From assembly GCA_029557025.1 (NCBI GenBank), contig JAKPRU010000444.1, forward strand, positions 1 through 5,986: 5,986 nt of DNA, given 5' to 3'. Both the position numbers and the translations under genes were made by a program. Below are positions 1 through 5,141 of this stretch, one piece after another (the stretch's first letter is position 1; each line of letters opens with the position of its first letter). This stretch comes from Candidatus Omnitrophota bacterium. GTDB taxonomy: Bacteria > Hinthialibacterota > Hinthialibacteria > Hinthialibacterales > JAKPRU01. The notes beneath the pieces are model-generated. The model was not told the DNA's origin. It was given only the letters and a program-made list of their open reading frames with translations, and made no database searches.

Positions 1-1
1 C

Positions 2-271
2 CAAATTTCAAGTATTTCGAGTTTGGTGATCAATGCTGGAATTGGAGAGGGAGATGCTATTGATATTCGATACAATAATCTCGATTGCGGCGATTGGGAT
101 GAGGTTCAAACATTATTAACGAAACTTGGTGAGGAACATACCTCTTCATATTGGCCGTATTGGCTGTCTTGGCTGGCTTCGTCGCAATGGCGGGGATTAA
201 GATATTCCCCGCAGAATGGCTTAGATCCCTATGATTGTACACTCCGCGTTGACTCATGGGAAAAGATGTAA
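2..271 (+). CDS. 3' end of an unrecognised protein gene, cut by the left edge
   Basis: The reading frame is open from the first complete codon at position 2 to a TAA at 269-271, giving 89 residues of C-terminal sequence. A TTG at 23 could serve as a start, but no Shine-Dalgarno site precedes it and the frame is open upstream, so I read this as the tail of a longer gene. I do not recognise the family. The tail is soluble-looking and rich in Trp and Tyr, including a stretch reading SSYWPYWLSWLASSQWRG, and it ends in DSWEKM. It has no signal peptide or cysteine motif. GC is about 44% over 1-240 by hand count, against roughly 60% or more in the sugar dehydrogenase, which hints at foreign origin or weaker selection. 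The stop codon lies inside the first copy of the repeat that starts at 268. That it is coding rests only on the open frame and its composition. Confidence 0.5.
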   Translation, partial: QISSISSLVINAGIGEGDAIDIRYNNLDCGDWDEVQTLLTKLGEEHTSSYWPYWLSWLASSQWRGLRYSPQNGLDPYDCTLRVDSWEKM

Positions 272-293
272 CCGTCCGCTCAACCCCGTGCTG
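268..293 (+). repeat. Repeat motif, copy 1 (direct)
   Basis: This is a 26-bp motif beginning GTAACCGTCCGCTC and ending CCCCGTGCTG. Its bases 270-290 recur exactly as a 21-bp direct copy at 316-336, a 46-bp period. The whole 26 bp recurs inverted at 590-615 with 24 of 26 matches. Just after it, CCCCG (285-289) and CGGGG (297-301) can pair as a short hairpin. The similarity to the inverted copy goes on through a GAGAGAAT block and a final CGG, to about 315. The motif also overlaps the stop codon of the upstream gene. Confidence 0.8.
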
Positions 294-315
294 GTGCGGG
301 GGGAGAGAATACGGC

Positions 316-336
316 AACCGTCCGCTCAACCCCGTG
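316..336 (+). repeat. Repeat motif, copy 2 (direct)
   Basis: This is an exact 21-bp duplicate of 270-290, starting AACCGTCCGCTC and ending CCCCGTG. The downstream flank, GTTGTGCAGGGACGAATTAGG, is only loosely similar to the flank of copy 1. Copies 1 and 2 therefore look like a tandem duplication of a roughly 46-bp unit of which the second has drifted. Confidence 0.8.
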
Positions 337-382
337 GTTGTGCAGGGACGAATTAGGGGTAGAGTAGCCATGGAGGTGAGCC

Positions 383-619
383 ATGGTGAGAAATCAAACG
401 AAGAGAGAACGAGGCGAGGAAACGGAGCGTTCCCGGTACTGGCGAGAGATGCGGGATGTAGTGGATCGGATCGCCGATCATCCGATTAACCGGATTGAGG
501 AACGGCCCCCCCGGCCTGGAAACAGGCGCACGCCCAATCCTGACATCCCCTCGCCTTCCGACATTCTCTCCCTTCCCCACCCCCCACATCAGCACGGGGT
601 TTACCGGACGGTTACGTAA
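383..619 (+). CDS. Doubtful small ORF inside the repeat-bounded unit
   Basis: This 78-codon ORF starts with ATG at 383. A good Shine-Dalgarno core, GGAGG, lies at 372-376 six bases upstream. The first half is highly charged (NQTKRERGEETERSRYWREM). The second half is rich in Pro, Arg and His, and its last 20 or so codons are read through the inverted repeat copy at 558-615, so the C-terminus is unlikely to be an evolved protein end. The basic, YWRE-containing N-terminus faintly recalls the small accessory ORF of IS66-type elements. That similarity is too slight to name, and it could equally be chance. A second frame starting at ATG 370 also runs here for 39 codons. It may be a decayed gene start, an element-encoded peptide, or non-coding sequence. 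Confidence 0.2.
   Translation: MVRNQTKRERGEETERSRYWREMRDVVDRIADHPINRIEERPPRPGNRRTPNPDIPSPSDILSLPHPPHQHGVYRTVT
558..615 (-). repeat. Repeat motif, copy 3 (inverted, extended)
   Basis: Read on the minus strand from 615, this matches copy 1 at 24 of 26 positions over 590-615; only the two central positions CTC versus GTA differ. The match then continues through CTGATGTGGGGGG. After about 10 extra bases it resumes with GAGAGAATGTCGG, corresponding to GAGAGAATACGG in copy 1. Copies 1 and 3 thus form imperfect terminal inverted repeats of about 48 and 58 bp around 268-615. That layout resembles a small non-autonomous mobile element or a paired REP-like unit. Confidence 0.7.
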
Positions 620-627
620 ACTCAACC

Positions 628-646
628 CCCACCTGACCCCGGTGGG
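628..646. terminator. G/C hairpin 3' of the histidine kinase gene
   Basis: CCCACC (628-633) and GGTGGG (641-646) form a six-bp stem around a seven-base loop, 24 nt past the stop codon of the minus-strand kinase gene. No T-run follows on either strand, so it is not a textbook intrinsic terminator. It may still end or stabilise the kinase transcript. The surrounding words CTCAACCCC and GGGAGAG also occur around repeat copy 1, so this may be another member of the same repeat family. Confidence 0.4.
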
Positions 647-669
647 AGAGGGAGTTTGTGCCACAGTAT

Positions 670-1911
670 TTATTTGCCCTCCGCCGGTAGCTCTTGCTCC
701 TCGATGGGCAGGCGCACGATAAAGCGTGTTCCTTTGCCGATTTCGCTTTCGGCGTGAATGGTTCCCCCCATTTCATCAATAATGGACTTTGAGGTGTACA
801 AACCCAGTCCGGTGCTGCCTTTTCCGGGAGAGAAAAACGGCTCGAATATCCGGTCCAGCAGTTCCTGGGGGATACCGGGGCCATTATCGGCGATCACGAT
901 CTCAACCATGGGAGTTTGTACTCCCTGGTGCAGGAATACGCCCTGTCGAGCGGAGATTCGGACGGTTCCCTTTCCATCGAGCGCCTCGAATGCATTCAAC
1001 AGGATGTTCGAAAAGACCTGAACGAGTTGATGGAACTGTCCGAGCAGGAAGGGGAGATTTTCCGGTATGGACCGCTGGACTTCCACGGCGTTCCGGGCGT
1101 AGCTGACCAGTCGAATGGATCGTTCGATTACCTCTCCGAGATCGAGAAACTCTGCCTTGCTTTCGGAACGATTCAGGAATCCCTCGAGTTGAAGGCCGCG
1201 CAGCATGTGGAGAAAGAGGTCCACCTCGGCCAGAATGGCATTTCGGGCCTGGGTGTCCTGGAGACCGGCCGCTTCATCGCGGATGTTCAGGAGAGGCTTT
1301 TTGAGATCATGCAGGAGACCGGCTGTAACCTGGCCTACGAGGGATAATCGTTCCAGGTGGAGCAGCTGACGCTGTTTTTCCTCCAGGGCGACGGTTTTAC
1401 TGATTACTTGCGCCGAGGTTTTCTGGAGTGTTCTTACCCCGACGGCGGAATAGACCACGAGCAGCGCCAAGACACCGATGAGGGCGGTATTGAACAGGCG
1501 TCGACGGGTCTGGTCCAGGCGAAAGTAGACGGTTCCGACGGGCATCGACATGAAGCGAAGCGGTACGGCCTCATACTCTTCCAGGTGTTTTTCGAGAAAA
1601 TCCGGGTGAGTTTGCGAGAAGAACGGCGGATAGACGGCAGTGGGGCCATGCCCCTCGCGGAACTTGAATACGACAATTTCCTGGACGAACGGATAATCCT
1701 GCTGAATCTCGGTGGCCAGGGAATGGAGTGTGTTCCCCGGCCCGTCCAGCACCGGAGGGATTTCACGAGCGACCAGCGCGGGGAACTCACGCGCCAGGAT
1801 CCGTGGAATCTGCCGAATGGCTTCATCGTGCACGCGGACTGCCCACAGAAGCAACAGGCCGATCACCACAAGGAGAACGAACGTCAGAAAATATAAGGAC
1901 TTGGAATACAT
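670..1911 (-). CDS. Membrane-bound sensor histidine kinase
   Basis: This 413-residue protein is the sensor half of a two-component system: it autophosphorylates on histidine and passes the phosphate to a response regulator. A transmembrane helix at about 6-25 and a second at about 141-159 enclose an extracytoplasmic domain of about 115 residues. A coiled-coil-like linker (about 165-190) leads to the H-box, GLLHDLKKPL, with His201 as the phosphate acceptor. The ATPase domain has an N-box with Asn302 and Asn306 (SNILLNAFEAL), a G1 box at 342-347 (DNGPGI), an F-box at 356-360 (IFEPFF region) and a G2 box at 366-371 (STGLGL). All key residues are present, so it should be active. The HDLKKP form resembles NtrB/AtoS-like kinases. 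The sensor domain matches no family I can name, although PVGTVYFRLD near its end resembles the last strand of Cache/PAS-like folds. The ATG at 1911 has only a weak upstream AGG. No response regulator is in view. Confidence 0.93.
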   Translation of the reverse strand: MYSKSLYFLTFVLLVVIGLLLLWAVRVHDEAIRQIPRILAREFPALVAREIPPVLDGPGNTLHSLATEIQQDYPFVQEIVVFKFREGHGPTAVYPPFFSQTHPDFLEKHLEEYEAVPLRFMSMPVGTVYFRLDQTRRRLFNTALIGVLALLVVYSAVGVRTLQKTSAQVISKTVALEEKQRQLLHLERLSLVGQVTAGLLHDLKKPLLNIRDEAAGLQDTQARNAILAEVDLFLHMLRGLQLEGFLNRSESKAEFLDLGEVIERSIRLVSYARNAVEVQRSIPENLPFLLGQFHQLVQVFSNILLNAFEALDGKGTVRISARQGVFLHQGVQTPMVEIVIADNGPGIPQELLDRIFEPFFSPGKGSTGLGLYTSKSIIDEMGGTIHAESEIGKGTRFIVRLPIEEQELPAEGK

Positions 1912-1926
1912 CGGCTTCGCCTGAAC

Positions 1927-1936
1927 AGATCGATCT
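1927..1936. promoter_or_regulatory. 10-bp palindrome just upstream of the kinase gene
   Basis: AGATCGATCT is a perfect palindrome 16-25 nt before the kinase ATG and contains two GATC sites. It overlaps the probable 5' leader. It could be an operator half or RNA structure near the ribosome binding site, but a 10-bp palindrome can arise by chance. Confidence 0.15.
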
Positions 1937-1977
1937 TTCTTATCCTACCTTCCCGCATACGGGATGTCAGCTGGAAG

Positions 1978-2000
1978 CCGCCAATCGGGCCGCCCGGCGG
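1978..2000. terminator. Weak hairpin between the glycosyltransferase and kinase genes
   Basis: CCGCC (1978-1982) pairs with GGCGG (1996-2000). Inside it GGG (1987-1989) pairs with CCC (1993-1995) around a CCG loop, with an asymmetric bulge. It lies about 60 nt past the glycosyltransferase stop, and no T-run follows on the minus strand. A second small hairpin, TCCCG-CATA-CGGGA, lies at 1951-1964. The 151-nt gap thus has structure but no convincing terminator, so read-through into the kinase gene is possible. Confidence 0.25.
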
Positions 2001-2062
2001 TTGCGTCCAGTCTGCACATTTTCATGCGGTTTATGGGGTGGGGGATTTCCGGGCCTTTTTCG

Positions 2063-3319
2063 CTACACTCTGCCGGAGCAATACCTGCGGATGCAATCCG
2101 ACAGGCAATAGGCTGCGGGTGGAATCAGGAGGGATTCGATGGGGAAACGATACCGCATCGACACTCCGAACACGAGATGCAACAGCCAGGTAGAGAGAAC
2201 TACCGAGAGAATCGGCAACAATAATTTCCATTTCTTTTTTAACATCACAAACCCTCCCAAAGCGGCTCCGAAAAGGGGAAGAAGAGAGAGCAGGCTCAAT
2301 AGAACCAGCGGGAAGGATGAGAACTTTTCATAGACGGGCATCGGCCACCAGAAAACGATAAGCCGCATGAGGCACAGTTTTACAAACTGTCCCGGATTCT
2401 CGCGGATGAATTCTTTTGCCAGCGCGCCCAAGCGGTCATTGTATTGCAGTTCGGTTTCGCCGAAATCCGGAGAGGGAGGAACGGCATCGCGCGGGATCAC
2501 GACATATCCGGTCTTATTGTCGGGATTGTTCGCCAGGAACAACATTCGTCCGGCTTGTGTGCTGCCCGGCAGAATGCGCCCGAAAACCGTGTAATTTCTG
2601 GCGGTCCAGGGAATCAGAACAACGGCCAGCGCGATTCCGGCCATTATCAGCCCCCGGATGGCTTCTTTCCGACGATCCCAGCACGAAACGAGTACCGCCA
2701 GGAATAGAAACGGGATGCAGAAATTCACGGTAGGACGAACCAGGGATGTCAGGCCCAGCATGATCCCGAACACGATGGCGGACCGGGATGTCAGGTTCTG
2801 CATGAACCCATACGCACAGAATACGGAGGCGCACAGGACAGCCGTGTATAGAGTCTCGGAAAGCAGAAACGCGCTGTAGAAAATCGAGAACGGATAGATA
2901 CACCACCAGAGAAGCGCGATGCGTGCCGCCAAGATACTTTGCGTAATCCGCCAAGTGAGTTGAGCGAGCAGCCAGGCGGTCAGCAGGGAGACCACGGCCT
3001 GCCCCGCTATTGCCGGACCGACATATACCTCTGGAAACAACCGGAGAAACGGAACCAGAAAGACCGCGTAGCCCGGACCATCAAACGCCGTGGGACCCTG
3101 GTCGATGGAAATGGCGAAGGTTCCGTGTTCCAGAAGATTCCGGGCCTCTGCGAGATACCGCTGCTGATCCCCCAGCTCTGCGCTGAACTGTTGTGAACCT
3201 TCAACCAGAAATGCGAAGCGAAGAACATACCCGAGCAGGCAGGCGAACAAGAGGAACCCGATCCCCATTCTTCGGATCGGGCGGTTGGCCGCCATTTTCA
3301 TGTCAAAAGGCTGGTTCAT
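2063..3319 (-). CDS. GT-C family membrane glycosyltransferase (PMT/ArnT-like)
   Basis: This 418-residue, very hydrophobic protein has about ten membrane helices and is probably an inner-membrane enzyme. Such enzymes move a sugar from a polyprenyl-phosphate donor to lipid, glycan or protein on the outer face. After the first helix (about 18-40) comes the first outer loop with GDQQRYLAEARNLLEHG (50-66); Asp51 is the likely catalytic acid typical of GT39/GT83 enzymes. Other PMT-type marks are SETLY at 154-158, RPT at 195-197, PWTARNY at 237-243 and MRYRFP at 388-393 before the last helix. The usual C-terminal soluble domain of larger members is absent. I chose ATG 3319 over an in-frame TTG at 3352, which would overlap the upstream gene, because AAGGA lies six nt before the ATG. 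The gene starts 13 nt after the 108-residue ORF and probably shares its transcript. Donor and acceptor cannot be read from sequence. Confidence 0.88.
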   Translation of the reverse strand: MNQPFDMKMAANRPIRRMGIGFLLFACLLGYVLRFAFLVEGSQQFSAELGDQQRYLAEARNLLEHGTFAISIDQGPTAFDGPGYAVFLVPFLRLFPEVYVGPAIAGQAVVSLLTAWLLAQLTWRITQSILAARIALLWWCIYPFSIFYSAFLLSETLYTAVLCASVFCAYGFMQNLTSRSAIVFGIMLGLTSLVRPTVNFCIPFLFLAVLVSCWDRRKEAIRGLIMAGIALAVVLIPWTARNYTVFGRILPGSTQAGRMLFLANNPDNKTGYVVIPRDAVPPSPDFGETELQYNDRLGALAKEFIRENPGQFVKLCLMRLIVFWWPMPVYEKFSSFPLVLLSLLSLLPLFGAALGGFVMLKKKWKLLLPILSVVLSTWLLHLVFGVSMRYRFPIESLLIPPAAYCLSDCIRRYCSGRV

Positions 3320-3325
3320 TAAGAA

Positions 3326-3330
3326 TCCTT
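3326..3330 (-). promoter_or_regulatory. Ribosome binding site of the glycosyltransferase gene
   Basis: On the minus strand this reads AAGGA, six nt before the ATG at 3319. It lies in the 13-nt gap after the TAA of the preceding ORF. It supports the ATG start over the upstream in-frame TTG and suggests translational coupling with the preceding gene. Confidence 0.65.
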
Positions 3331-3332
3331 GT

Positions 3333-3659
3333 TTATTCCGCCCCTTCCTCAACGGGGGCCAGAGCGATCACATAACGCTGCTCGCCGAGGTCCTCGATGG
3401 GGAACAAAATCATTTCTTCATCTTCCTCCGACAACGTTACCTGAGATGGGCTCCGTTTGTTATAGATGCGGGCACGGAACAGTTGTCGGGAAAGTTGTTC
3501 GCTTTCCGGGGTATACAGAGCGCCCAAAATGGCCAGCCCGCGCAGAAGAAGGTTTCTTCCAAAGATTTCCGGAGTTTGCGCCAATTCCCGGCGGATGACA
3601 AGAACGCACCCGCGATTCCGAAGGTCTTTCAGGTCTTCCACGGTCAACGGATCGGCCAT
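3333..3659 (-). CDS. Unrecognised 108-residue soluble protein, co-transcribed with the glycosyltransferase
   Basis: The ORF runs from ATG 3659 to TAA 3333. GAGG (3667-3670, minus strand) lies seven nt before the start, a good ribosome binding site. I do not recognise the family. The protein has no signal peptide or transmembrane helix. It starts with an amphipathic helix-like segment (LTVEDLKDLRNRG), then a short hydrophobic strand, VLVIRR (19-24), and a hydrophobic middle (LLLRGLAILGALY). Later come a basic stretch (RQLFRARIYNKR) and an acidic tract (LSEEDEEM, 76-83). It ends in two strand-like segments (MILFPIEDLG and RYVIALAPVEE). This mix suggests a small alpha/beta cytoplasmic protein. 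It lies 13 nt upstream of the glycosyltransferase gene and is divergent from the sugar dehydrogenase gene, so a role alongside surface glycan synthesis is plausible but only by location. Confidence 0.75.
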   Translation of the reverse strand: MADPLTVEDLKDLRNRGCVLVIRRELAQTPEIFGRNLLLRGLAILGALYTPESEQLSRQLFRARIYNKRSPSQVTLSEEDEEMILFPIEDLGEQRYVIALAPVEEGAE

Positions 3660-3684
3660 ATTCTTGCCTCGTTATGATCCGGAA

Positions 3685-3694
3685 ACGATATCGT
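3685..3694. promoter_or_regulatory. 10-bp palindrome in the divergent gap
   Basis: ACGATATCGT is a perfect palindrome midway between the two divergent start codons, and it adjoins the possible minus-strand -10 box. It could be an operator controlling both sides, but its short length means chance cannot be excluded. Confidence 0.2.
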
Positions 3695-3700
3695 ATTCTA
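3695..3700 (-). promoter_or_regulatory. Possible -10 box for the 108-residue ORF and glycosyltransferase genes
   Basis: The minus strand reads TAGAAT, five of six matches to TATAAT, 35 nt upstream of the ATG at 3659. No good -35 element lies at the usual spacing; TTGCAT is only 14 nt away. The 60-nt divergent gap leaves little other room for this promoter. Confidence 0.2.
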
Positions 3701-3707
3701 TTATTGT

Positions 3708-3713
3708 GAGGTG
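3708..3713 (+). promoter_or_regulatory. Ribosome binding site that fixes the sugar dehydrogenase start
   Basis: GAGGTG lies six nt before the ATG at 3720. The GTG inside it (3711) is an in-frame possible start. It is part of the Shine-Dalgarno site and has no good site of its own, so the ATG is preferred. Confidence 0.7.
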
Positions 3714-3719
3714 TATGCA

Positions 3720-5057
3720 ATGACGCAATCGGTCACCCCCAATGCGAAAGAGTTGATTGAACGGTTTGAGGACGGCACGGCCGGGGTCGGGGTTATCGGC
3801 ATGGGGTATGTAGGACTTCCGCTGGCCATGCTGATGGTGAAAGCGGGGTATCGGACCCTGGGATTCGATGTGGACTGCGAGAAAGTGGATCGTCTCAATC
3901 GTGGGGAATCCTATATTCATCATTTTCCGGTGGAACGAATTCAGGAAGCGCGGAAAGACGGGAAGTTCCAGGCGACGACGGATTATGCGCGTCTTAAAGA
4001 GGTAGAGGCGATTATTATTTGCGTGCCTACGCCGCTCAACGAGTATCGTGAGCCGGACTTGAGTTATGTGGAGGCGACCGGGCAATCGGTCGGCGAGCAT
4101 CTTCGGCGCGGGCAGATTGTGATCCTGGAAAGCACAACGTATCCGGGGACGACGGAGGAAGTGCTGCTGGCGCGTCTTTCGGAAAGCGGGCTGCGGGTGG
4201 GCCAGGATTTCTTTCTGGTATACTCGCCGGAGCGTGAGGATCCGGGGAATGCGCATTACAATACGCGCACGATTCCGAAGGTTCTCGGGGGAATTACCCG
4301 GCAATGTCTCGCGGTGGGGGAAGCCTTTTACGGGCGGGTGTTTGAGAAGATTGTACCCGTGTCCAGTACGGCGGCGGCCGAGATGACCAAACTGCTCGAG
4401 AATATCTACCGGGCGGTGAATATCGCGCTGGTGAATGAATTGAAGATTCTGGCGGACCGGATGGGACTGGACATTTGGGAGGTGATTGAGGCGGCCTCCA
4501 GCAAACCATTCGGCTACCACGCTTTTTATCCGGGGCCGGGCTGGGGGGGGCACTGTATTCCCATCGACCCGTTTTATCTCACGTGGAAAGCGCGGCAGTT
4601 CGGATTTGCAACGCGGTTTATTGAGCTTGCCGGGGAGGTCAACACGGGAATGCCGCATTTCGTGGTGGGGAAAGTCGTCAAGGCGCTGGCATTGCGCGGG
4701 ATTTCCATTGCGGGGGCGCAAATTCTTGTCCTGGGGATGGCGTACAAGCGCGATGTGGATGATCCGCGTGAGTCCCCGGCGATTAAAGTAGTCGAACTGT
4801 TACGGGAATGGCATATCGATGTTTCTTACCATGACCCGTATATTCCGCATTTCCCGGCGGGCAGGCACGGAGACCTGGGACTGTCCTCGGTTCCGCTGAC
4901 ACCGGAGCGCCTGGCCGAGGCGGATGCGGTATTGATTCTGACCGATCATTCCTGTATCGACTACCAGGATGTCGTTCGTCACGCAAAGTTAATTATTGAT
5001 ACCCGAAACGCGACACGATGCGTTACCGAAGGACGAGAGAGAATTATCAGGGCGTGA
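3720..5057 (+). CDS. wbpA: UDP-N-acetylhexosamine 6-dehydrogenase, WbpA type
   Basis: This cytosolic enzyme carries out the NAD-dependent two-step oxidation of C6 of a UDP-sugar, most likely UDP-N-acetylglucosamine, to the uronic acid used in O-antigen, capsule or other surface glycans. The 445 residues match the family's usual length. The N-terminal Rossmann fold has GMGYVG (27-32) and an NAD-selecting acid, Asp50 (GFDVD). Then come CVPTPL (101-106), ESTTYPGTT (137-145) and YSPERED (168-174). The central helix TKLLENIYRAVNIALVNELK carries Lys224 and Asn228. The catalytic thiol is Cys279 in GWGGHCIPIDPFYL. That GGHCIPIDPFYL form, and the SPERxDPGN motif, mark the WbpA branch rather than UDP-glucose dehydrogenases (GGSCFPKD). 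The C-terminal domain has LGMAYKRDVDDPRESPA (338-354). The gene is divergent from the glycosyltransferase pair. The exact substrate (GlcNAc or a related hexosamine) is not proven by sequence. Confidence 0.92.
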   Translation: MTQSVTPNAKELIERFEDGTAGVGVIGMGYVGLPLAMLMVKAGYRTLGFDVDCEKVDRLNRGESYIHHFPVERIQEARKDGKFQATTDYARLKEVEAIIICVPTPLNEYREPDLSYVEATGQSVGEHLRRGQIVILESTTYPGTTEEVLLARLSESGLRVGQDFFLVYSPEREDPGNAHYNTRTIPKVLGGITRQCLAVGEAFYGRVFEKIVPVSSTAAAEMTKLLENIYRAVNIALVNELKILADRMGLDIWEVIEAASSKPFGYHAFYPGPGWGGHCIPIDPFYLTWKARQFGFATRFIELAGEVNTGMPHFVVGKVVKALALRGISIAGAQILVLGMAYKRDVDDPRESPAIKVVELLREWHIDVSYHDPYIPHFPAGRHGDLGLSSVPLTPERLAEADAVLILTDHSCIDYQDVVRHAKLIIDTRNATRCVTEGRERIIRA

Positions 5058-5093
5058 GCGGGATTCGGTTCGGAAGTTTCGACCCCCTTTGTG

Positions 5094-5116
5094 TCTCCCC
5101 CAATCTTTGGGGGAGA
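5094..5116. terminator. Hairpin between convergent genes, possible two-way terminator
   Basis: TCTCCCCCAA (5094-5103) and TTGGGGGAGA (5107-5116) form a perfect ten-bp stem with a three-base loop. It lies 36 nt after the sugar dehydrogenase stop and 25 nt after the aldo/keto reductase stop, the right place to end both transcripts. There is no T-run on either side, so it may act with Rho or protect 3' ends. A dispersed intergenic repeat is also possible. Confidence 0.5.
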
Positions 5117-5141
5117 AGTGGCGGGGGGTGATCCGGCGATC

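Larger units (their letters stand above)
268..615. mobile_element. Possible MITE-like or REP-like unit bounded by inverted repeats
   Basis: Inverted copies of one motif bound a 348-bp segment, with an extra direct copy just inside the left end. This region fills most of the roughly 400-bp stretch between the partial gene at the left edge and the histidine kinase, where no convincing gene exists. No transposase is present and I could not identify a clear target-site duplication next to the ends. The mobile-element reading is inference from repeat geometry. A simple cluster of intergenic repeats fits equally well. Confidence 0.3.

Noticed and set aside
270..336. Two identical 21-bp repeats 46 bp apart, resembling a minimal CRISPR
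   Set aside because: There are only two direct copies, the third copy is inverted, the flank after copy 2 resembles the flank after copy 1, and no cas gene is present.
916..1896. Two long plus-strand open frames (916-1347 and 1357-1896) antisense to the histidine kinase
   Set aside because: They are in the same frame, separated by one stop opposite a Leu TTA codon, and lie codon-aligned with the kinase gene. This is the same artefact; the kinase has all its family motifs.
1951..1964. TCCCG-CATA-CGGGA mini hairpin as a terminator
   Set aside because: It has only five base pairs and no T-run, so it is too weak to call on its own.
3320..3352. TTG start at 3352 for the glycosyltransferase
   Set aside because: It would overlap the upstream ORF. 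The ATG at 3319 has an AAGGA site at ideal spacing and still precedes the first membrane helix.
3672..4721. A 349-codon open frame on the minus strand inside the sugar dehydrogenase gene
   Set aside because: It is aligned codon for codon with the real gene, where stops appear only opposite TTA, CTA and TCA codons. These are rare in this GC-rich gene, so the open frame is a codon-use artefact. The product is rich in Arg, His and Pro with no family features.
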